Below, piece after piece: positions 44,223 through 53,570 of a stretch of DNA of 64,000 bases. The position numbers and the translations under genes are program-made. The DNA lies in the NCBI GenBank assembly GCA_944381165.1, contig CALWKC010000006.1, positions 1 through 64,000 on the forward strand, in the 5' to 3' direction. The notes under the pieces are model-generated. The model worked only from the letters and a program-made list of their open reading frames with translations, did not search any database and was not told where the DNA came from. Position 1 is the stretch's first letter. Each line of letters starts with the position of its first letter. This DNA is from an uncultured Lachnospira sp. (GTDB lineage Bacteria > Bacillota > Clostridia > Lachnospirales > Lachnospiraceae).

Positions 44223-45323
44223 TTACTGCTCAAAACCCGCTATTTTTTTAAGATGCTCAGGAATTGCAATATGCTGAGGACAGTTGTGCTCACAGCGGTG
44301 ACAGTTCAGACAGTCAGAAGCCTTTCCTCGGTTATATGTAATTCTGTCGTGGTACATTCTCGAAAAATTCCCATTAATTTTATAGTTATTGTACAGCCCG
44401 AAGAGCTGCGGTATAGAGATGTTTTTCGGACAGACCTCCATGCAGTATCCGCATGAAGTACAGGGAATTTCGGTACATTTTTCAATTATATTAACAACCT
44501 TAGAGAGAAGCTGTTTTTCAGCTTCGCTTATAGGCTCAAAGTTATCAAAAATATTTGTGTTTTCAATAATTTGCTCCATAGTGTTCATACCGCTTAAAAC
44601 CATTATTACATTGTCAAGCGACGCGGCAAAACGCAGAGCATACGAAGCAGCAGACGCTCCGGGTTTAAAATTTTTCAGCAAATCATCCGCCTCAGGAGGG
44701 AGATTGGCAAGAGTTCCGCCCTTTACAGGCTCCATAACGATAACCGGTTTGTTGTGGCTGACCGCTGTTTCATAGCATTTGCGCGACTGGATAATATTGT
44801 TGTTCCAGTCAAGATAATTAATCTGAAGCTGTACAAAATCAACCTCAGGGTGTTCCGTTAAAATCCGGTCGAGCATTTCCGCGTCATCGTGAAAGGAAAA
44901 ACCGAAATTTTTAATCTTTCCTTCAGCCTTCATGCGCTCCGCAAATTCAAAACCGCCGAAGGCCTGAGTTTTAGCGTAACGGTCTTTGCCCATATTGTGC
45001 ATGAGATAATAATCGAAATAGCCCACGCCAGTGCGCTCAAGCTGCTGCTTAAAATAAACAGGATATTCTTCGCCTGATTTGACAAGAACAGTAGGCATTT
45101 TATCGGCAAAAATATAGCTTGAGCGGTCATATCTGTCCGCAAGCGCAGCCTTCATAGCGGGCTCTGATTTCTGGTCGTGATAAGGGTATGCGGTATCAAA
45201 ATAAGTAAAGCCTGCTGCGATAAATTTATCCACAAGTTCATTTAAAAGCGCCTGATTAATGGAAGTTTTATCCTCAGGATTTTGCAGCGGAAGCCGCATT
45301 GCGCCGAAACCTAATTTTTTCAT
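44223..45323 (-). CDS. Aldo/keto reductase with C-terminal 4Fe-4S ferredoxin domain
   Basis: A 366-residue protein. The AKR barrel shows GFGAMRLPL, TYFDTAYPYHDQKSE (catalytic D and Y), DYYLMHNMGKD and GTLANLPP. Two cysteine clusters follow the barrel: CTSCGYCMEVCP (residues about 283-294) and CLNCHRCEHNCPQ (about 335-347), each able to bind 4Fe-4S. This architecture is frequent in anaerobes and may couple ferredoxin oxidation to carbonyl reduction. It is divergent from the next gene across a 220-base gap. Confidence 0.92.
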   Translation of the reverse strand: MKKLGFGAMRLPLQNPEDKTSINQALLNELVDKFIAAGFTYFDTAYPYHDQKSEPAMKAALADRYDRSSYIFADKMPTVLVKSGEEYPVYFKQQLERTGVGYFDYYLMHNMGKDRYAKTQAFGGFEFAERMKAEGKIKNFGFSFHDDAEMLDRILTEHPEVDFVQLQINYLDWNNNIIQSRKCYETAVSHNKPVIVMEPVKGGTLANLPPEADDLLKNFKPGASAASYALRFAASLDNVIMVLSGMNTMEQIIENTNIFDNFEPISEAEKQLLSKVVNIIEKCTEIPCTSCGYCMEVCPKNISIPQLFGLYNNYKINGNFSRMYHDRITYNRGKASDCLNCHRCEHNCPQHIAIPEHLKKIAGFEQ

Positions 45324-45547
45324 AAAATACCTCTCTTTCTTAAGCTGTGTTATGTATTAAAGTAATAATATAATGAGATGTTTTTTGTGAAATCCTATTT
45401 CAAAATATATATGTAAATATTTAATTATATAATAAAATTTTTCGGGACTCTAAACAAGGGGAAATTTTATTAAAATAAAGAAAAAAGTATAATATTTTGC
45501 TATAATAACATGAGATACAAAACTGTTGTTCAGAAACGGAGATTAAA

Positions 45548-46501
45548 ATGATTATTATAACTACGGCCCTGTACTGTGAGGCGAAAGCCCTGATAGAAAA
45601 ATTTGGACTGAAAAAAGACACCTCAAATACAAGGTTTCAGGTTTTTATGGACAGAGAAAAAGAGATGCTTCTTGTGATTACGGGAGTCGGGAGCATAGCT
45701 GCGGCAGCGGCTGTCTCAGGTGTATGCGCCCGGTATGAAGACGCTCAGGGAGCGTTATCAGGATACAAATCAGGAAAGGCGGATTTTCTGGTAAATATAG
45801 GCACATGCAGCGGGCAGCAGGCGGAGGGAACAATTTATATATGCAATAAAATTACCGAGCTTGCGACGGGGAGAACATTTTATCCCGACATGTTGTATCG
45901 CCATCCGTTTCGTGAAACGCAAATCACAACCGTAATGAAGGTGCTTAAAAGCGGCGAACTGCCATGCTGCGGCAAAGACTCCCTTTTTGACATGGAGGCT
46001 GCCGCCGTATATCAGGCTGGAGCGTATTTTTTCGGCCCGCATCAGATGAGTTTTATAAAAGTTATCTCGGACAACGCATCGCCCTCGTCCGTGACAGAAA
46101 AAAAGCTTGAGGCATTGATTGAAAAAAATATTTACAAGATAGCCGAGTATATAGATACTCTGAAAAAAGCATCTTTTGAGCTGCATAATAAAGATATTCT
46201 TGATACGGACGGAAACAGGGAGTGGGTAGACATGCTGTGCAGCGATATGCATTGTTCGGCGACAATGAAAGCGGCTGTTGAGCAGCATATAAGATACAGT
46301 ATTTTGGAGGAGAGGTACGAAAGCCTTAATGGCGGCAGCCGCGATATAGCTCAAAAGGATGCGCAGCCTGACGAAAAGCGGAAATTTAAGCCGCACTGCC
46401 GTGAAATCGCCGAAAAAATGTACACAGAAAAAATTTTGCCGTGTGCTGATAAGAGAGAAGGGAAGCGCTGTTTTGAAGAACTTAAACGACAGTTATCATA
46501 G
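45548..46501 (+). CDS. Nucleoside phosphorylase/nucleosidase-like protein
   Basis: A 317-residue protein whose first 210 residues follow the MTA/SAH nucleosidase fold: IIITTALYCEAKALI, VITGVGSIAAAAAV, LVNIGTCSG, and LFDMEAAAVYQAG with the nucleotide-binding Glu. The C-terminal 90 residues are an extra helical region. It overlaps the spore photoproduct lyase gene by 29 bases. The pairing is recurrent in Clostridia and suggests a role in handling SAM cleavage products, which is an inference. Confidence 0.8.
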   Translation: MIIITTALYCEAKALIEKFGLKKDTSNTRFQVFMDREKEMLLVITGVGSIAAAAAVSGVCARYEDAQGALSGYKSGKADFLVNIGTCSGQQAEGTIYICNKITELATGRTFYPDMLYRHPFRETQITTVMKVLKSGELPCCGKDSLFDMEAAAVYQAGAYFFGPHQMSFIKVISDNASPSSVTEKKLEALIEKNIYKIAEYIDTLKKASFELHNKDILDTDGNREWVDMLCSDMHCSATMKAAVEQHIRYSILEERYESLNGGSRDIAQKDAQPDEKRKFKPHCREIAEKMYTEKILPCADKREGKRCFEELKRQLS

Positions 46502-47501
46502 CTATTATAATAGTTTTTTTTCACATATATATGTTGAAAAATCTGTAATTAATCATCCGAGAACAAAACAACTTATGGAAAAATTTCCGGAAGCTGAGAT
46601 AATAGAGATAGACCACTATAAGGATGTGTTTTGCAGAAGCCGCCAATACACGGCAGGGCAGCACAGAGCGCAGCAGCTTATACTCGCGGCAAAAAAAAAT
46701 AATTTTATTTATGAGGGCGCTCCTGTATGTCAGAGCTTCGGAAATGATTATTTTTATTATACCTCATGTATGATGAACTGTGTTTTTGACTGCGAGTACT
46801 GCTATTTAAAGGGAATGTATCCGTCAGGAAATGTTGTGATATTTGTAAATCTGGAGGATTTTTTTGCGCAGGTCGAAAAAATACTTGAGAAGCATGAGGT
46901 CTATCTGTGTGTATCATATGATACTGATTTGATGGCTGTTGAAAATATCGCTGGCTATACAGAGGAATGGGTTGACTTTGCAAAAAGGCACAGCGGGTTA
47001 AAAATAGAAATACGCACTAAGAGCGCAAATAAATCCTTTATTTCAAGAATTGACGCCGCAGAAAATGTTATTTACGCGTTTACGCTCTCTCCGCAGCCGG
47101 TGATTGAAAGCTTTGAACACAGAACGGCTCCGTTAAAGTCAAGGCTTGAGTGCGCGGCTCTCGCGATTTCACGCAAAATGAAAGTGCGTCTTGCGTTTGA
47201 CCCTATGATTTACTGCAAAGACTGGCGTGAGGCTTACAGAGAGATGTTTGAGCAGGTATGCGAAAGCATTGATTTTGACAGTCTGTTGGATGTGAGCGTG
47301 GGTACATTCCGCGTATCAGCCGAATATCTGAAAAAAATGAAAAAACAGGAGCCGTATTCTCCTGCGGTACAGTTTCCATTTGAAAATGACAGCGGTTTTT
47401 ATCATTATCCCCGTGAACTGATGCTCGAAATGGAAAATGAAATGGTCAGTCTTTTAAAACAGAAAATTCCCGAAAATAAGATATTTTTGTGGGAAAATTA
47501 A
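46473..47501 (+). CDS. splB: Spore photoproduct lyase
   Basis: A 342-residue radical-SAM enzyme that reverses the thymine dimer (spore photoproduct) in germinating spores. The cluster motif C103-x3-C107-x2-C110 (NCVFDCEYC) is visible, and VYLCVSYDTDLMAVE carries the candidate hydrogen-donor cysteine. The length equals the B. subtilis protein. TTG at 46473 is chosen as start because GAAGGGAAG precedes it. The open frame extends upstream only as an overlap of the previous gene. It marks the host as a spore former. Confidence 0.9.
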   Translation: MKNLNDSYHSYYNSFFSHIYVEKSVINHPRTKQLMEKFPEAEIIEIDHYKDVFCRSRQYTAGQHRAQQLILAAKKNNFIYEGAPVCQSFGNDYFYYTSCMMNCVFDCEYCYLKGMYPSGNVVIFVNLEDFFAQVEKILEKHEVYLCVSYDTDLMAVENIAGYTEEWVDFAKRHSGLKIEIRTKSANKSFISRIDAAENVIYAFTLSPQPVIESFEHRTAPLKSRLECAALAISRKMKVRLAFDPMIYCKDWREAYREMFEQVCESIDFDSLLDVSVGTFRVSAEYLKKMKKQEPYSPAVQFPFENDSGFYHYPRELMLEMENEMVSLLKQKIPENKIFLWEN

Positions 47502-47544
47502 GCGCATCATCATGCGTAATAAAATATTCGGAAAGGAAATTATT

Positions 47545-48243
47545 ATGAAACGCTCAGCTATTGTCACAGGAGCTTCATCTGGCATTGGGCTTGCAGTCAG
47601 CAGTATGCTTGTAAAGAACGGGTACAGCGTATACGGTATTGCGAGACATTTCTCCGACAACGACATTTTTAACAGCGAACTTTTTTATCCAATCGAGTGT
47701 GATATTACAGAAACACAGCATTTATGCAGTATAGTAAAGAAAATAATGTCTGAGACGCAGCTTTTTATACTTGTAAACAACGCGGGAGTTGGTTATTACG
47801 GGCTTCATGAGGAATTGAATCCGGAAAAGATACAGCAAATGGTGCGCATAAACCTTGAAGCGCCTTTGATTTTGGCACAGCAGACGCTTCGTCAACTGAA
47901 AAAAAATAAGGGATTTATAATAAATATTTCATCGGTTACGGCTAATCAGTCAAATCCCCACGGCTGCGCATACGGTGCTGCAAAAGCCGGACTGTCCGGG
48001 TTTTCGCGCAGTCTGTTTGACGAAGTAAGAAAATACGGCGTGCGTGTCGCATTAATTCATCCGGACATGACAAAGACAAATTTATACAGAAATGCTGATT
48101 TTTGCGAGGCTGAGGAGGAAGAGGCGCGGCTTCTTCCCGAGGAGGTGGCGGAGGCTGTGGAATATATAATAAGCCGCCGCAGCGGGCTTGCCGTACAGGA
48201 AATTACTTTAAAGCCTCAGCTTCACAGAATAAGGCGAAAATAG
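47545..48243 (+). CDS. Short-chain dehydrogenase/reductase
   Basis: A 232-residue classical SDR with the cofactor motif TGASSGIGLAVS, NNAGVGYYG, catalytic serine in NISSVTA, and Y-x3-K in CAYGAAKAGLSGF. Substrate unknown. GGAAAGG precedes the ATG at 47545. A pseudoknot-capable leader separates it from the following Gfo/Idh gene. Confidence 0.92.
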   Translation: MKRSAIVTGASSGIGLAVSSMLVKNGYSVYGIARHFSDNDIFNSELFYPIECDITETQHLCSIVKKIMSETQLFILVNNAGVGYYGLHEELNPEKIQQMVRINLEAPLILAQQTLRQLKKNKGFIINISSVTANQSNPHGCAYGAAKAGLSGFSRSLFDEVRKYGVRVALIHPDMTKTNLYRNADFCEAEEEEARLLPEEVAEAVEYIISRRSGLAVQEITLKPQLHRIRRK

Positions 48244-48248
48244 CTCGT

Positions 48249-48303
48249 CAGGTTTGTGGCTGCGCTGCCGACACAAACCTGCAATGCGCAAAGGGCAGCG
48301 CAG
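48249..48303 (+). ncRNA. Pseudoknot-capable leader before the Gfo/Idh gene
   Basis: CAGGTTTGTG (48249-48258) pairs with CACAAACCTG (48272-48281). Ten bases of the loop, CTGCGCTGCC (48260-48269), are perfectly complementary to GGCAGCGCAG (48294-48303). The structure ends ten bases before the AGGAGAG ribosome-binding region. It shares the TTTGTG/CACAAA closure with the repeats at 37.3 and 62.5 kb. Confidence 0.6.
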
Positions 48304-48322
48304 AATTTAGGAGAGAAAAAAT

Positions 48323-49387
48323 ATGATACGCTTTGGAATTATAGGATCAGGCTGGAGGGCGATGTTTTATCTAAGGGCGGCAAAGGCGCTTCCGGAGCAG
48401 TTTGATTTGTGCATGGTTTTGTGCCGCAGAGAGGAGGAAGCGCGCAGGATAAGAGAGCAGTATGATGTTCCGGCATGCTGTGACGAAAAGGCTATGCTGA
48501 AGGCAAATCCGGATTTTGTTGTGTCGTGCGTGAGCAAAGCCGCTATGTGCGATACGGTAATAAAGTGGCTTGGGCTTGGAGTCCCGGTACTTTCCGAGAC
48601 GCCTGTCTCGCTTGAAAGGGGGAGGCTTGAACAGATATGGGAGCTTTGCAGCGGAGGTAAACTTTCCTGCACAAAGCTTCAGGTTGCGGAGCAGTATGCA
48701 TATTATCCTGTACATGATGCCAGAATAAAAATTATAAAATCGGGGCTTATAGGCGAGCCGGTTTCAATGACCTTGTCTTATATGCATGATTATCACGCCG
48801 CAAGTATTATACGCAAAATGCTTGATACAGGGCTTGAGGATGTGCATATAGCAGGAAAAACGTTTATGATGCCGGTCACAGACACAAGGACGCGCTATGA
48901 AATCCTCACCAAAGGGGAGGTCGTCAAAAAGGAAGAGAAGCATCTTGTAATGGAGTATGAGAGTCAAAAAACAGCGTTTTATGATTTTATGTCAGATCAG
49001 TACAGGAGCGGCATACGAAACAGATTTATGAATGTTCGGGGAACGCGGGGCGAGTTAATGGAGGATACCTTTTATTTCCTCAGGGACGATAATCTTGCCG
49101 CATCTGCGAAAATGGATATTTACCGGGACGAGGACAGCGGCGAGGTTTTGTCGGTTAAATTTATGGGCAAAACGGTATATATTCCTCCTTTTGGAATATG
49201 CGGATTAGGTGAGGATGAGACGGCAGTCGCGAGAATGCTTGCAGGCATGAAAAAGTATGTTGACGGTGGGGATGAGGTATATCCTCTGCGGGAAGCATTG
49301 GAGGATGCCTATATTGCCGAAATGATGACGCGCGCCGCAGAAAATCCGTGGGAGGTTGTGAACTCTGAAAAGCGTCCGTGGAAATAG
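48323..49387 (+). CDS. Gfo/Idh/MocA family oxidoreductase
   Basis: A 354-residue NAD(P)-dependent sugar-type dehydrogenase with the N-terminal IRFGIIGSGWRAMFYLRAA Rossmann motif, VVSCVSKAAM and the ETPVSLERGRL segment where an E-K-P motif normally lies (here E-T-P, so the usual lysine is changed). The C-terminal alpha/beta domain includes KLQVAEQYAYYPVHDARIKI. Substrate unknown. It follows the SDR gene and overlaps no other. Confidence 0.85.
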   Translation: MIRFGIIGSGWRAMFYLRAAKALPEQFDLCMVLCRREEEARRIREQYDVPACCDEKAMLKANPDFVVSCVSKAAMCDTVIKWLGLGVPVLSETPVSLERGRLEQIWELCSGGKLSCTKLQVAEQYAYYPVHDARIKIIKSGLIGEPVSMTLSYMHDYHAASIIRKMLDTGLEDVHIAGKTFMMPVTDTRTRYEILTKGEVVKKEEKHLVMEYESQKTAFYDFMSDQYRSGIRNRFMNVRGTRGELMEDTFYFLRDDNLAASAKMDIYRDEDSGEVLSVKFMGKTVYIPPFGICGLGEDETAVARMLAGMKKYVDGGDEVYPLREALEDAYIAEMMTRAAENPWEVVNSEKRPWK

Positions 49388-49405
49388 AGCGTGGAGGAAA
49401 AGATT

Positions 49406-49726
49406 ATGGCAGACGGTGAAGTGTTTTCAAAGATTTATGATGTAGTAAGACAAATTCCTTACGGAAAGGTTGCGACATACGGACAGGTGGCAGAGCTTGC
49501 CGGAAACAAAAGGTGGGCGAGAGTAGTTGGATACGCGCTGCACTTAAACCCCGACCCCGAAGGCATTCCCTGTTACAGAGTCGTAAATAAGGCAGGGAAT
49601 GCCTCGAGTGCGTTTGCCTTTGGTGGAATAAACAGGCAGATAGAGCTGCTTAAGGCCGAGGGCGTACAGTTTATTGACGGACATGTCGATATGGAACATT
49701 TCCGTTGGAACCGACATATATTTTAG
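49406..49726 (+). CDS. MGMT-like alkyltransferase-family protein
   Basis: A 106-residue protein matching the DNA-binding/active-site domain of O6-alkylguanine-DNA alkyltransferases (VRQIPYGKVATYGQVAELAG, VGYALHLNPD). The active-site motif reads IPCYRVV: the acceptor C56 is present, but the partner His of PCHRVV is Tyr57. It lacks the N-terminal domain, as in ATL/single-domain forms. The ATG at 49406 follows GGAGG. It overlaps the end of the convergent transporter gene by four bases. Confidence 0.85.
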   Translation: MADGEVFSKIYDVVRQIPYGKVATYGQVAELAGNKRWARVVGYALHLNPDPEGIPCYRVVNKAGNASSAFAFGGINRQIELLKAEGVQFIDGHVDMEHFRWNRHIF

Positions 49727-51093
49727 AAAAATTTATCTTTGATTCCAATGAGGAACATAAACAGTATAATAACCGGAAGGATATATGTCATATAAAAACG
49801 CAGCTTGCCGGAAATTTTAAGCCCCGTTCCCGTATTAGCTTCTTCGGTAAAGTTCTTCCAGCCCCAGCCTCTTTTTGAAACACAGAACAGAAGGTAAATG
49901 AGAGAGCCGATTGGAAGAATAATATTGCTGACAAGAAAATCCTCAAGGTCCATGATTGTAGAGCCGGCTCCAAAAGGCTGAATGTCAGACAGAACATTAA
50001 AGCCGAGCGCACACGGCAGTGACAGTAATATCATTATGACAATATTTATAAGCGCGGCTTTTTTTCTTGACGCTCCGGTTAAATCCATAGAGCAGGATAT
50101 AATGTTTTCAAAAACTGCAATTATGGTTGAAAACGCTGCAAATGCCATAAAAATGAAGAACAGGCTTCCCCATAATCTTCCTCCTGCCATGTGGTTAAAA
50201 ATATTCGGAAGTGTTATAAAAATAAGATTAGGACCGCTGTCGGCAGCCACTCCGAAAGATGAGCATGCAGGGAAAATTATAAGGCCTGAAAATATCGCAA
50301 CGAACGTATCAAGTACGCATACACGCACTGATTCGCCAAACAGAGCGCGCTTTTTGTTTATGTAGCTTCCGAATATAGCCATTGCGCCTATTCCGAGGCT
50401 CAGTGTAAAAAACGCCTGATTCATCGCCGCGACAATGGTTTCGCCGATTCCTATTTCTGCCATTCTCTCAAAATCAGGAAGAAGGTAGAATTTTAAGCCT
50501 TCAATTCCGTTTTCGAGTGTGAGGCTGTGTACTGCGAGAACGACTATAAGCAGAAAGAGCGCAATCATCATAATTTTTGTTATTCTCTCAACGCCCTTCT
50601 GAACGCCCATAGAGCATACAAGAAATCCCAATATAACTGTTATAATCATGAAAATAACCATAACTGACGGATTTGACGTCATCTCCGGAAATGCCGCTGT
50701 CACCTGAGCTGTGTCGGCATTTTCAAACCGTCCTAAAGCGCTTTGGATAAAGTAATACAGCATCCATCCCGTTACAGATGTATAAAACATCATCAGCAAA
50801 TAGTTGCCTGCCATAGCCATGTAGCCGTGAAAATGCCATTTCTGCCCCGGTTTTTCTAATACCTTGCAGGAGAGCAGCGGGCTTTTGCGGCTTGCCCGTC
50901 CTATTGCAAATTCCATAGTCATAATCGGTGCACCCATTATGATTAAAAAAAATAAATAAATTAATACGAAAGCGCCGCCTCCGTATTGCCCCGTGATATA
51001 GGGAAATTTCCATACGTTTCCGATGCCTATGGCACATCCGGCGGAAAGCAGGATAAAACCCATACGTGAGCCAAGAGTTTCTCGTTGTTCCAT
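49723..51093 (-). CDS. NSS-family sodium-dependent transporter
   Basis: A 456-residue neurotransmitter:sodium symporter-family protein with about eleven helices. The family signature GCAIGIGNVWKFPYITGQYGGGAF in helix 1 (seen as SAGCAIGIGNVWKFPYI) binds sodium and substrate. FFTLSLGIGAMAIFGSY and AFAAFSTIIAVFEN are further conserved segments. Bacterial members take up amino acids, with sodium. The gene is divergent from the next. Confidence 0.93.
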   Translation of the reverse strand: MEQRETLGSRMGFILLSAGCAIGIGNVWKFPYITGQYGGGAFVLIYLFFLIIMGAPIMTMEFAIGRASRKSPLLSCKVLEKPGQKWHFHGYMAMAGNYLLMMFYTSVTGWMLYYFIQSALGRFENADTAQVTAAFPEMTSNPSVMVIFMIITVILGFLVCSMGVQKGVERITKIMMIALFLLIVVLAVHSLTLENGIEGLKFYLLPDFERMAEIGIGETIVAAMNQAFFTLSLGIGAMAIFGSYINKKRALFGESVRVCVLDTFVAIFSGLIIFPACSSFGVAADSGPNLIFITLPNIFNHMAGGRLWGSLFFIFMAFAAFSTIIAVFENIISCSMDLTGASRKKAALINIVIMILLSLPCALGFNVLSDIQPFGAGSTIMDLEDFLVSNIILPIGSLIYLLFCVSKRGWGWKNFTEEANTGTGLKISGKLRFYMTYILPVIILFMFLIGIKDKFF

Positions 51094-51248
51094 TGATTTC
51101 TCCTCGTTTTATAATAATAGTATTTATATGATAACCCGTTTTGTAAATTAGTGCAACAGAATATAAAGCGTAAAATTCAAGTAAGTTAAATTTGTCAGTA
51201 TTGTATGTCTAATGACGGCATAAAATAATATATGTACAGTAAAAATAC

Positions 51249-51277
51249 TTGACATAAAATAATTTATAATGTATTGT
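51249..51277 (+). promoter_or_regulatory. Promoter of the 51.3 kb small gene
   Basis: TTGACA (51249-51254) and TATTGT (51272-51277) with a 17-base spacer, in the divergent gap after the transporter. Confidence 0.6.
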
Positions 51278-51312
51278 ATAAAAAAAGATTTTAATCGGAG
51301 GGATAATATAGT

Positions 51313-51690
51313 ATGATGAACTATGAGAAACCGGTTGTCATCGGATGCGATGATGTGGCAGAGGGTGTTTATGCTGCAAGCGGCTGTTATACCGTTTCGA
51401 CGACGATGCATCAAAATCCTGAGCTTGGACGTCAGACATATGTAATTCAGGTTAATGCAAAACATTCTGCCGATCATACGTGCAGCGAGCAGCTTTTGAC
51501 GCTGGGATTTAATCAGCCGGTGCAGTATGAGAGTTCCGGAGGCACTCCTGTCGTAACTTCGGGCAGCGAGATAAAGATTGCATATTCATATTGGAACAAC
51601 CCGAGCGATAATATAGGACTTGGAGACGTAAGCGTAAGCTCCGAGAGCGGACTTCAGGTTGTATATGCGTATATGACGGATAACGGCTGA
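51313..51690 (+). CDS. Hypothetical protein with leader-like EGVYAASG N-terminus
   Basis: A 125-residue protein without a classical signal peptide. The N-terminal 25 residues (YEKPVVIGCDDVAEGVYAASG) resemble a peptide-leader type sequence ending in small residues, followed by CYTV and a Ser/Thr/Asn-rich, beta-rich body (YVIQVNAKHS, IGLGDVSVSS). It reads like proteins found beside peptide-export genes in Clostridia. Function unknown. It faces a PqqD-kinase/ABC exporter operon across a shared terminator. Confidence 0.6.
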   Translation: MMNYEKPVVIGCDDVAEGVYAASGCYTVSTTMHQNPELGRQTYVIQVNAKHSADHTCSEQLLTLGFNQPVQYESSGGTPVVTSGSEIKIAYSYWNNPSDNIGLGDVSVSSESGLQVVYAYMTDNG

Positions 51691-51724
51691 GATATTTTAT
51701 GATATAATTTAAAGATTTCACGAC

Positions 51725-51764
51725 AAAACGGGATACTCCATGAACATCATGGGGTATCCCGTTT
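51725..51764. terminator. Bidirectional terminator
   Basis: AAACGGGATAC pairs with GTATCCCGTTT with T-rich flanks on both sides. It lies between the small plus-strand gene and the leftward ABC gene. Confidence 0.88.
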
Positions 51765-51800
51765 CTTTTCTTTCACCGCGTAAATATGAGAAAAACACTA

Positions 51801-53570
51801 TTAAAAATCATCTATTAATTTCTGCACGTCATTATCGTCTAAAACGCGGCACTGTCTTTCCTTTATTGAATAGATGCGGCTGCACATGCCGAGCACTGTG
51901 GGGCGGTGTGTGGTCAGAATGCAGGTGCGCGGGTAGTCGTCACGCATAATATTTTTCAGCACATTTCTTTCCGTTGCAACATCGAGAGCCGAGGTTGCCT
52001 CGTCCAGAAGTAGAATCGGCGCTTTTCTTAAAACCGCCCGGGCAATGGAAAGACGCTGTGACTGCCCCTCAGAGAAGCCGCCTCCGCGCTCTTTTATAGA
52101 GCTGTCTATGCCTTCGGGAAGTTTGCTCACAAAACCCCATGCGCAGGACAGCTTGAGGGCGTTTATAATTTCATCGTCGGTTGCGTCAGGCTTTACGCTG
52201 CGCATATTTTCGGCAATAGTTCCGGAAAACATGGTATTTCCCTGCGGCACATAGGAAAAAAGCGCGCGGGTTGCCGGTGTGAGCTGCAATGACATTTCAG
52301 AAATTCCGTATTTGGTGCTCACGGTGCATTCACCGGACTGCGGCCGCAGCAGTGAGAGCAGTATGCGAAGCATAGTTGTTTTCCCCTCCCCGGAAGGACC
52401 GACGAGAGCTACTATTTCATGAGGCTTGGCGGTAAAAGACGCATTTTTGAAAACCTGTGTTCCGTTGGCGTAAGTGTATGACATATTATGAATTTCAACA
52501 GTTATTCCGTTTTTAACTGCATGTTCCTTAAGGCGTGCGACATCGTCGGAAAGCGAGTAATCTTCGCGCGGCATATTCAGTATATCCATGAGACGTCCCG
52601 CAGAGGTGGTGAGATTGATTGCCGTCGGAACAAGAGAAATAAGAGCGTTCAGCGTACTTGTGAGCTGACCCGACAGGGACAGAAAAAGAGTCATTGTGCC
52701 GTAGCTTATTGCTCCGCTCCAGACGCGGTAAATTCCCCAGCCGTAGCAGCTGTAAGATACTGCCATTCCGACGACGGACATAATAAACGAAGTGACCATT
52801 GACATTTTGTTAAACTCAAGCTTCATTGTGAGATATTTCTGCTGCAAATCGCGCAGACGCCTGCAATATAAGCGTATAAGGTCAAATGCCTTTATAGTCT
52901 GTATATTTGAAAATGATTCCTGGTTAAAACCGGACATTTCTGCATTCAGGGCTGCGCTCCGCTTATTGTTGTTTACCATGCGTCTCATAAGTGTTCTTGA
53001 CATTATGACGCTCACAGGCATTCCGATCAGAGCGAATATTGCAAAGGTAGCGTCATGGTATATTACTATTGACAAAGCCATAATAAATTTAAAAAGATAT
53101 ATTATGAGATTTGGGATAAAACTTAAAACACCCTCTGAGATATTCGATGCGTCGGTGCTCCAGCGTACCAGCAGGTCTCCCGTGTGATACTGAGTTATTG
53201 CCTCCCATTCTGTCGACAGCATTTTTTCGTAGATGTCAGCCTTGATTTCATTGTCTACTCTTATGCTTATCCAGTTTGAGAGATAGGAGGTAAAAAGAGA
53301 TATTGCCTGACTGCCTAAATTAAAGCCTATCATCATGCAGAAGGTTTTTATGAGCTCCCCTGTGTGATGCCCGGTGATAATATCGACGAGGTCCTTTGAG
53401 ATGACGCTTGCGGCAAGTCCTACGGCAGTACCGGTCAGTCCTGAAATCGTATAAAAAATCATTGATTTCCAGTAGCGGCGGGCGTACCCGTAAATCCAGC
53501 GCGTCTGCCGTGCCATGTCTTTTAACATGCCCTCTTTAATTTTTTTTGCGGTATGTTTTACAATATTCAT
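51801..53570 (-). CDS. ABC transporter, fused permease-ATPase (exporter type)
   Basis: A 589-residue half-transporter. Six membrane helices (about residues 30-310) are followed by an ATPase domain with Walker A GPSGEGKTT, atypical signature FSEGQSQRLSIARA (SEGQ for SGGQ) and Walker B ILLLDEATSALD. There is no N-terminal C39 peptidase. The start overlaps the previous gene's stop by four bases (ATGA), so it is co-translated with the PqqD-kinase-like protein. It is a candidate exporter for a modified peptide. Confidence 0.88.
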   Translation of the reverse strand: MNIVKHTAKKIKEGMLKDMARQTRWIYGYARRYWKSMIFYTISGLTGTAVGLAASVISKDLVDIITGHHTGELIKTFCMMIGFNLGSQAISLFTSYLSNWISIRVDNEIKADIYEKMLSTEWEAITQYHTGDLLVRWSTDASNISEGVLSFIPNLIIYLFKFIMALSIVIYHDATFAIFALIGMPVSVIMSRTLMRRMVNNNKRSAALNAEMSGFNQESFSNIQTIKAFDLIRLYCRRLRDLQQKYLTMKLEFNKMSMVTSFIMSVVGMAVSYSCYGWGIYRVWSGAISYGTMTLFLSLSGQLTSTLNALISLVPTAINLTTSAGRLMDILNMPREDYSLSDDVARLKEHAVKNGITVEIHNMSYTYANGTQVFKNASFTAKPHEIVALVGPSGEGKTTMLRILLSLLRPQSGECTVSTKYGISEMSLQLTPATRALFSYVPQGNTMFSGTIAENMRSVKPDATDDEIINALKLSCAWGFVSKLPEGIDSSIKERGGGFSEGQSQRLSIARAVLRKAPILLLDEATSALDVATERNVLKNIMRDDYPRTCILTTHRPTVLGMCSRIYSIKERQCRVLDDNDVQKLIDDF

